Assembly: GCF_040436345.1 (NCBI RefSeq)
Contig: NC_133230.1
Coordinates: forward strand, 15,696,197 to 15,760,196
Length of the DNA: 64,000 nucleotides
Source: Pagrus major
Taxonomy: Eukaryota; Chordata; Actinopteri; Spariformes; Sparidae
Direction: 5' to 3'
Of the stretch, positions 57,118 to 64,000 are shown piece after piece; position 1 is the first letter of the stretch; each line of letters opens with the position of its first letter. The notes under the pieces are model-generated. The model had not been told where the DNA came from. It saw only the letters and a list, made by a program, of their open reading frames with translations, and did no database searches. The translations under genes and the position numbers were made by a program.

Positions 57118-57900
57118 TTTAGGCTTCCTGAATGCCATTTTTAATCATCATCATGATTAAAATATCCTTTGTTACGGTGCAAGGGCTGCAAACCAACAAT
57201 TATTATCATTACAAATTTGATTCAATTTGTCGCATGTTTGGTCTAGAAAATGTAAGAAAACAGTGAAAAATGCCTTTGCAAAGTTGCTGCAGCACAAGGT
57301 AAAACCTAAAGATTAGTTTACGATCATATGTGGCAAAAAAAAAAAAGAAGAAGCAAGAAGTCATCACATTTCAAGACGCTGGACCAGCAAATTTTGAGCA
57401 TTTATGCATGAAGAGATACTTAATGGACAGCTGCTGAATTGTTTCAGCTTTCAATTGTAACAGCAACTTCCCTCTGTGTTTCATAACTTTCAGAAAAGTG
57501 ATGTCTGGTCAAAAGCATGACACCCTACACTGGTGCTGTTAGGACTGTGTTCAATGGTATGATATGAAAAAATACAAAACAAGAGCAAAGACAGCTTTAA
57601 CGCCTCACATGTGAAGTATTTCCAACATATTTTAACTTAGAAAACCTCAAGGACACTCCTACAATGTACAATTTGTGGTATTATAGTGCAATAACCCTGG
57701 TGTAATTAAAAACCACACCGGACAGTGAGGAGTTAACAAGTGTCTCTGCATTCTCCTCCTCCTCCTCTTCTGGGTTTTACATGCCTCGCAGACATCACAG
57801 ACGGGCTTCGCGCCCAATTTTATGCTTATATAATCAGGTCCGCCCTCTGTCTTCACTCTGGCTGGCATGCTGTGGCACCTCTGTGTGGTAGCAAGGCCAG

Positions 57901-58266
57901 CTAAGGTGAGTCAGTTGTAGTAACGGTGTCAGTTGAGGACACTGAGCAGTCTTGTGCAGGGGAGGATGGAGAAGTCTCAGGTTGCTTCCGATTCTCACTT
58001 TCTCTCTTGTAACACAAATATGACGGCCTGCTTAAAGCGCCAGCGCTGTCTGTAAACTTAAAACCGACTATGCAGCTGCCCCGAGCTGGTTCAACTGTGT
58101 CTTCCACTTGAGTTCTCAGTTTTTTAGGCAATCCAGGCAGACATATGGAAACACTGTCAAGTGAGGTCGCAGCCTGGCATTTCCCGCCTTCTCCATGTTG
58201 ATGTTCCTCATGCTTGTTTGGGACTTTGCCAGAGTCCTCAGGGTCAGACCAGCTCAGTTTTCTCTT
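57901..58266 (-). CDS. ciart: ciart coding exon 5 (stop codon)
   Basis: 366 nt encoding KRKLSWSDPEDSGKVPNKHE through a Ser/Thr-rich end TVTTTDSP and TAG (57903-57901). The acceptor is CTTTCCCATTCCAG. KRKLSW could serve as a basic nuclear signal. The human C-terminus is different and longer, so homology here is weak. Confidence 0.85.
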   Translation of the reverse strand, partial: KRKLSWSDPEDSGKVPNKHEEHQHGEGGKCQAATSLDSVSICLPGLPKKLRTQVEDTVEPARGSCIVGFKFTDSAGALSRPSYLCYKRESENRKQPETSPSSPAQDCSVSSTDTVTTTDSP

Positions 58267-59806
58267 CTGGAATGGGAAAGTAAAACCAAAAATAACAACC
58301 ATGACAAACCAAGGTCTTAAAGGAGAACTACAGTTAATATCTTTAACCCTCTTGGGTTACTCTTTATAATAACCAAAATAGTACATTTATATAATAAAAC
58401 TTAAGTTAATAGTTATTCCACTGTTAACAATCAATTAAATGCTTTATAAACCATTAATTAAAAAATACAATGGCTTAATAAATGGTTTACAACATATTTC
58501 ATTGTTTGCTAAAGGTGCAATATGTAAGAATAAGAATATGCTGCCCCCCATTTGTTTGGAGTATGAACGAGATGGCCATTGTTCATACTCCAAACAAATA
58601 GGGGGCAGCATATCACCAAAGTAACTGCTAACTACTCATGTAGCTGACATTAGCTGGTTAGCTCAGTTAGCAGTCCAGACTGGGAGGTCAGTTCACATGG
58701 ATGCATGGTTGTTGGAAAAAACATGGTGTTTGAAGAATAAAATCAAATTATTTTAACATCTCTGGGTCACCAGGCCTGAAGTTGGCTTAATACACATTTG
58801 TAAACTGTTATAATGTAATAAAGGGGAAATCAAGTATGACGCTCACCTTAACTGGCATGTGGAGCTGATTTTGGTGCCAGTGTGGTGGTTGTCTGGGAGT
58901 GATGGTCTGGCTTGGTGTATCTGTAGATTGAAATGCCTGCTGAGGGAACCACATTTTGAGCATCACCTCTATCTGCAGCAGGTTTTGGAGGTATTTCTCA
59001 CTGCAGAAAAAAGGACCAAGAATTAGTGACAATGCTCGGTGTGGATCACAATATATCCCCATTATCACTACTGTCACAATATTTATAATATTTCTTACCC
59101 CATTTCAGGCCTCTGAATTATTCCAAGAATCCTCTGCAATCTGTCGATGGCAACACTTTGCTGGAAACTGGATAAACCTGCCACGTTCAAAATATGCCAA
59201 ACATATGTCAAGGCAAATGGACACTTTACAGGTTTCATTACAGGATGAGATGGATGCACTATAACTTGACAAGAGACGACAATCATGTTTGATATTGCTC
59301 CACCACATACCTTTGTCAAATCGCCCAGTCTTCAGTCCATGTACAAGCCCAAGTAAAGGATGGATAAACCTGCGCAAATCTGCACACTGTGGGAAAAAAG
59401 GATAAAGATTAGTTTTACAATTACAACAACAGATGCAAAAATACTGAATTAAAGACTTGGGTATCAATGTAAGGGTGCTCACTTTCTGAGCGAATACCAA
59501 GTCCCCTGGTGTTGCTGAAGATGAGCCTATCATGGCAGCTCCAAGGGAAGAGGCTGAGTGGGGATGCTTGGGTTCAACAGGGCAGTCTTCAGACTGCTTG
59601 CTTCTAGACCTCAAGTGTGGCTGATCTGAATGAAATTTTAGGTAATTTCCAGATGAGATGGGCTTAGTTATTCCACTGTCCCCTTCTCCCTCTGAGAAGA
59701 CATCTGCTTCATCCTCAGTCTGCTCGCTCTCACTGAGGAGAAAGCTTGAGGTGGACGGTAGCGAGTCGTAAGAGGACCATTTGGAAGAACTACCCAGTGC
59801 ATTCAT
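57901..59806 (-). CDS. ciart: CIART / CHRONO (circadian-associated repressor of transcription), 5 coding exons
   Basis: Vertebrate clock repressor that binds BMAL1 and inhibits CLOCK:BMAL1 transcription. Five exons join in frame to 332 residues (human 385). The family core is clear at residues about 103-195: GDLVFAQKCADLRRFIHPLL, then GLVHGLKTGRFDKG, then LSSFQQSVAIDRLQRILGII, then QRPEMGEKYLQNLLQIEVML with KMWFPQ. Human CIART has the same order (GDLLFAQK, GLKMGRFERG, SSFQQSVAMDRIQRI, KTWFPQ). The N-terminus is Ser-rich and acidic (SEQTEDEADVFSEGEGDSG) like the human one. The C-terminal exon is divergent and is accepted on splice phase only. The start ATG is the first base triplet of its exon. 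It lies next to rprd2, as in human 1q21. Confidence 0.93.
58267..58846. other. ciart intron 4 (580 bp), repeats and hairpin
   Basis: It holds a dispersed repeat of the CTTTATAATAA / GCTTTATAAACCATTAAT type at about 58352-58510 and an almost perfect 33-bp inverted repeat at 58536-58613. A short stretch with GTTAGCTCAGTTAGC lies near 58655. No gene. Confidence 0.6.
58536..58613. repeat. 33-bp near-perfect inverted repeat (hairpin)
   Basis: Arms 58536-58568 and 58581-58613 match at 32 of 33 positions, with a 12-nt loop (GAGATGGCCATT). The arm includes ATATGCTGCCCCC and TTTGTTTGGAGTATGAAC. In ciart intron 4. Confidence 0.8.
58847..59000 (-). CDS. ciart: ciart coding exon 4
   Basis: 154 nt encoding EKYLQNLLQIEVMLKMWFPQ, then a Gln/Pro/His-rich stretch ending HMPVK. 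The acceptor is TTTTTTCTGCAG and the donor TTAAG|GTGAGC. Confidence 0.94.
59099..59177 (-). CDS. ciart: ciart coding exon 3
   Basis: 79 nt encoding LSSFQQSVAIDRLQRILGII, then QRPEM with two bases of Gly. It is nearly identical in pattern to human CIART. The acceptor is GAACGTGGCAG and the donor TGGG|GTAAGA. Confidence 0.95.
59311..59386 (-). CDS. ciart: ciart coding exon 2
   Basis: 76 nt encoding CADLRRFIHPLLGLVHGLKT, then GRFDK plus one base. It matches human LTDLLNGLKMGRFERG. The acceptor is TTTTTCCCACAG and the donor AAAG|GTATGT. Confidence 0.94.
59483..59806 (-). CDS. ciart: ciart coding exon 1
   Basis: 324 nt, 108 whole codons. The acceptor CCCTGTCTCCACAG is directly followed by ATG (59806-59804). 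It encodes MNALGSSSKWSSYDSLPSTS, an acidic Ser-rich segment, then GDLVFAQK. The donor is AAA|GTGAGC. If joined to the upstream non-coding exon, the reading frame starts here. Confidence 0.93.
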
Positions 59807-60027
59807 CTGTGGAGACAGGGAGATTATCATGTCCCAACAGAACTTCAAGTACAAGTGCTTGTTTGTGCTATAAAATTATGTTCCGTGGTCGCATTCTACA
59901 GCAGTTGCACGTTTCAAAATGTGTCGCAGGTAGACAGACATACAATAAGTACAAGGGACATTAAACAAGTAGACTTAAAAATACTAAAAAGGATTTAAAT
60001 AAGATAAAGAACATATAAGTATAAATA

Positions 60028-60062
<35 letters not shown>

Positions 60063-61186
60063 TATTATTGCACAGGATAATTGCACAAGATGGCAAGGGT
60101 AGAAGTGCAGTGAAACTATTAAGTAGCGGAAAATGGAAATACTGAAGCAAAGTACCTCGTTGGTGACATACCATCACTGATTTTTCTCAAATTTGAGAAT
60201 AAGAATTTTATTTTTTCCTCTAAATGTATATCAGTTCCAATTATTGGTTATCGGTCTCCTGGATTACTAATAATCGGTACCAGCCCTGATAAAAACAAAT
60301 CATTCACCCCTAGAGGAAATGTCTCAGTATTTCAGCTTTTTAGAAGTTGTTGATACAAAGAAGAATAGTAGTAATTCTATTTTTTATATAAAATGTCTAC
60401 TAAGTAGGCTTTAAACACAAGTAAAATACAAGCTGTGTCACTACAAAAATACCTGTTTTATCTATGCTCATGCAGTATCACAATCCTGACATTGCATCGA
60501 CATAACAAAGTAAAGGGTGTATAGAAATGTCTTCGTTATTCAGCGAAGGAACCCAAACACATTCCTGCCACTCTCAGGCAACACAAATGAGGCGTGAGCT
60601 TGTTGCCAGGCTATGTGAGGTCTTTCCCCGAGTCTGATACATGCGAGATGAGGTCGGACGTGGCAGACGTTCAGCATTAAACATTATCACACAAGAAAGC
60701 AAACAAAGGACCTGCTCCCCCCGTGTGACTCGTGCAGCAGAGTGCGTGTTGTGTGCTGGCGCTCTGTGCTGCAGTGGAAAGTCATCTGAGGACAGATGTG
60801 TGTACATTATCTTACCGCGTGTACACATCAACAACAGACCTTTCACCTGCTTTACGATTTGACCTGAAAGCCCGGTTTTCTGCACGAATTTTATGACTGG
60901 TACGATTCCCACAGCCACGTCCACATGTTACAAACGCATTAAGGGCAGATATTTCCCAAACTGTTAGCTAGCTTAGTTGTGGGAAAAACAGTGAACACGC
61001 ATATAAACTGCGTTTACTCCCGTAGAGATGCTTGAAGTCAACTACGGAGGAAATGTACGTTCAAAGTTACGACCGAAAGTGGTTACTTAATCTGTTTACA
61101 GTAAAAACAATTTATGCGTAGAGTCTGAAAAACAACCAACTTTCCCAAAAAAACAACACAAAGACAAGCAGTCAGTGAACACTTAC
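59807..61186. other. ciart intron 0 (1.4 kb)
   Basis: It contains a 29-A run at 60031-60059 and a fragment of the 'AAATGGAAATACT' dispersed repeat at about 60124-60180. At about 60.55-60.9 kb there is a non-repetitive stretch. No gene. Confidence 0.5.
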
Positions 61187-61340
61187 CGTCAAGACGAAGC
61201 AGATGTGGATTCAAAACGAGGATAAAACAAAAAAGAGCAACGTCGATAACACGTCGGGCTTCGTAAACACGTTGAATAATATGAAGTCTTGTAGAAGCGA
61301 CCGCGCTAACGTCTCTCTGTGAGAGTATGGATGTGTACAA
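61187..61340 (-). other. ciart: ciart 5' non-coding exon
   Basis: A strong donor (TGACG|GTAAGTGTT) at 61187 is the nearest one upstream of the coding-exon acceptor, in a CpG-richer region. Joined to exon 1, no in-frame extension is possible (a TAG appears six codons in), so the exon is non-coding. The upper end (transcription start) is a guess. Confidence 0.5.
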
Positions 61341-61660
61341 ACATCGGCACCGCCTCTTACTTCTTGCTCAGTCCCACCCTGCCTCGTCTGTCCCTGCTCG
61401 TGTTTCGTTTACCGTCCAACCTGTTTGAAATGTGCCCACAGAGCGCAGCGGGCGCTACACGTGCGGAGTATGTACGGCGCCGCGATTGGCTGAGGAAATG
61501 TTGGAACGCTTCTCATTCGCTCAGGGGCTCGACCAATGAGGAGCGTCCGCGGCGCTGGTTGGCTGGTAAATGCGTAGATCCCTCCTCACCTGCAGCGGGA
61601 GCACGTGCGGGTGGTGTGGCTGGAGGAGTCGGGAACGAGATGAACCGCACGCGCAGCTGA
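61341..61660 (-). promoter_or_regulatory. ciart: ciart promoter with two CACGTG E-boxes
   Basis: GC-rich segment upstream of the 5' exon. It has perfect palindromic E-boxes CACGTG at 61458-61463 and 61602-61607, an inverted CCAAT box (ATTGG) at 61485-61489, and a direct CCAAT at 61533-61537. An E'-type CACGTT is at 61268-61273 inside the 5' exon. CACGTG is the CLOCK:BMAL1 site, and CIART is a known rhythmic target, so circadian control is likely. Confidence 0.55.
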
Positions 61661-61847
61661 CATGAGGTTACATCTGATCTGGTTCAAATTAATACACACT
61701 TATATAAAAAAAAATAACGCGGTTAGTACAGGACACAACGCTGGGATCTCTTTACTTAAGCCCTCTATTTATTCAGCATGAGTTTGTCTTTTGTTTGTTT
61801 TTCTGCTTTTGTTTGTGTTTATGTAAAGTTGGCTGATTTATGACCAC

Positions 61848-62975
61848 CAGCGATGGAGCGTCACTAAGTACATTTACTCAAGTACTGTACTTGAGTATTT
61901 ACATTTTCTGCTCATTTATAATTCCACTCCAAAATTTGTACTTTTTACTCAACCACATGTATATATTACACGTTACTTTGCAGTTTACCTGCTGTATCAG
62001 AGCCAATGTAGCACAATCTTAAATTGATTTTACCAAATATCCAAAAAATGCTGAATATCTAATCTGATAATCAACCAGGCGGGTAAGCAGCCAACACATA
62101 TTATACAGTATATTCTAAAATAAATGTATTTACGTGTATGTATAATTTACTTTTACTTGTACTTTTGATACCTAAGTTCATTTAATATCAGATAGCCCAC
62201 TTTAAGACTTTAGATCTGATCAAATCTTAGATCTAAGACTGATCTGGTTCAAATTAATACACACTTATATACAAAATAATGTTAGTACAGGACACAACGC
62301 TGTTATTTCTATATTAAACCCCTCTATTATTATTATTATTATTTCATTTTTTGCTGCTATTTTCTTACACATACATAGTAGATTCTTAGATTTTTATTGT
62401 TTATTTTAATGTTAGTAAATGTCTTTATCTGTTGTGCAATTTATTGTTTACTTCAGTATTGGGAAATGTCTGTCTTTATCTGTTGTGCTTGTACACTTTA
62501 TTTCTTTCACCGTGGGATAGTGAAGAAACGTCTTTTCGATTCCTCTGTCTGGTACATGTGGAGAAATTGACATCAAAGTAAACTTGAAACTTGAACTATC
62601 TAGTATCAGATATTAAATGTACTTAAGTATAAAAAGTTACTTTCTGGCAACGAATGGACTGGAAGTATCAAAGTATTGGAATCAGTGTTTTGTTTATGTT
62701 TTTATCTGATTGCATATAAAACTAGAATGGCAGTCAGTAGAGCGCATACCTCTGCCACACAGGCAAAAACATAACTTCCTTGGCTCTGAAGCAGCCTGCA
62801 ATCAAACTAACTACTAACTAAAGCCATCACATAAATGTATTAAAAATACAATATTTGCCTCCAAAATATGGTGGAGTGGAGTATAAAGTACAAGAATATG
62901 AAAATAAATACCTCAAAACGCTACTTAAGCACAGTGCTTGAGTAAATGTACTTAGTTACATTCCATCACTGGCTA
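61848..62975. repeat. Composite of 'GTACTTGAGTA' repeats
   Basis: Begins GATGGAGCGTCACTAAGTAC and ends TGCTTGAGTAAATGTACTTAG ... CCATCACTGG in inverted orientation. In between, TGATCTGGTTCAAATTAATA is shared with 61.68 kb, a local duplication. Confidence 0.5.
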
Positions 62976-64000
62976 TAATATTGGCTAAAATGCAAAAAAG
63001 ATTGAGCAATGAGCATAAAAGATGAATGGGTACCACACCTACGTTTGTCAACAAAGTACAAAAGTTGTTGGTCAGAAATATCAACATTTATCTGTACCAT
63101 GTATGGCAAGCCTGTTTAAAATATGGCTATTCTTATACTCCACATTTTCCCAAATGATCATAAGTCATGTAATTTAAAGTGCCATGCTTCAATGCAATGG
63201 GCCCAGCAGAAAATGCATACAGTGTAAAAGCTTCTTTAAATTAATGCATGTGTGTATAAAGTGTGTGCGCCTGCAGCAAATTGAACCAAATTGGATGTGT
63301 TGTGTTGGATTTGGCTTTTTTGTTTGTGCTCTAGCAGCTTTACTTTCTTATTGTTGATGATGAAGTGAATGCAGATAAGACAGAGACAAGATTATGAGAT
63401 ATGACATCATAGTCCTATTAGAGCCAGAGACAGAAAGCTTGGGATACAGTCTTACATGGTTACATAATGAGATTGCTGTATGCTAAGCAGTGAATCACTT
63501 CTTTTGTCGCATGCACGGATGGGATGCCGTTACCTGCAGGAGGATGCGAACTGATTAGCCTGAAATGATGAGAATATTTATTAGACTGGTGAACAATTAA
63601 CAGGTATTGGAGGTATGGCAGAATGAACAATGAATAGTCTGTCAATGACATGAAACAAATTAGATGCTGCCACAATTCTGGGTGTGGAGGAGAGAGTCAG
63701 TTTCACTCTGGATCTCAGCCAGACAGCCAGACATCTTTGTAGACTGGTATGAAACTTAATTATAGTTCAAACAATAGTGATAAATCGCCACTGTCACAAA
63801 TGTACTTCATTAAAGTCGGACAGAGCTCCCACAGACATTGAATTTCCAGCCCCCGTGCAAATCAGAAGGTCATCAATGTTCTGTTGATGGAAGAATGTTT
63901 GTGTAATTCTTGTCAGGGACAACTTGGTATCTTGGTGGCAGGCAGAGTGACAGAGATACCGTCACCAGGCAAACAGCACCAGTCAGTACTATCCGCTGAA
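62976..64000. other. Upstream flank of ciart, no gene seen
   Basis: No exon, RNA gene or clear repeat boundary was recognised in the last kilobase. Confidence 0.5.

Noticed and set aside
60031..60059. 29-A run as the tail of a retrocopy
   Set aside because: No gene-like sequence precedes the run on either strand, so there is no evidence of a processed pseudogene.

Overview
The window is nuclear DNA of a ray-finned (teleost) fish. The evidence is split vertebrate genes with GT-AG introns, long CA/TG microsatellites, and many short inverted-repeat transposons and tRNA-headed SINE pieces of the type that fill fish introns. There are no bacterial-style operons, CRISPR arrays, rRNA or phage genes.

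Three protein-coding genes can be assembled exon by exon. All are on the minus strand, so transcription runs from high to low coordinates. (1) celf3, about 1.6-32.4 kb, encodes a CUGBP/Elav-like RNA-binding splicing regulator: 12 coding exons, 453 codons, three RRMs. It has a 3'UTR intron that begins 5 nt after the stop codon, and at least one 5' non-coding exon. (2) rprd2, about 42.3-54.3 kb, encodes an RNA polymerase II CTD-interacting-domain protein: 10 coding exons, 1106 codons. It ends in a large disordered exon holding a 24-bp minisatellite. (3) ciart, about 56.8-61.4 kb, encodes the circadian repressor CIART (CHRONO): 5 coding exons, 332 codons, preceded by a 5' non-coding exon and a GC-rich promoter with two perfect CACGTG E-boxes. 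Every junction was checked for GT/AG and for reading phase; all three frames stay open end to end and match the vertebrate families as I know them. The human orthologues lie together on 1q21, so the linkage looks ancient.

Layout: 1-1.58 kb, downstream flank of celf3. 1.58-32.4 kb, celf3; the 11.4-kb and 3.8-kb introns are the largest and carry repeats plus stretches that may be conserved non-coding elements. 32.4-42.3 kb, intergenic, with a tRNA-headed SINE, a 594-bp TIR element, a palindrome of two tRNA-like arms, and other repeats. 42.3-54.2 kb, rprd2. 54.2-56.8 kb, intergenic repeats. 56.8-61.4 kb, ciart. 61.7-64 kb, intergenic repeats.

All three proteins act on nuclear gene expression: CTD binding (RPRD2), alternative splicing and RNA binding (CELF3), and repression of CLOCK:BMAL1 (CIART). 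I see no evidence that they form one pathway. I found no wholly new system. The points most worth a second look are the complementary (UG)n/(CA)n tracts flanking the frame-shifting 80-nt celf3 exon, the E-box promoter of ciart, the almost perfect 33-bp hairpin in a ciart intron, the nested 1.1-kb foldback element, and the tRNA-armed palindrome.
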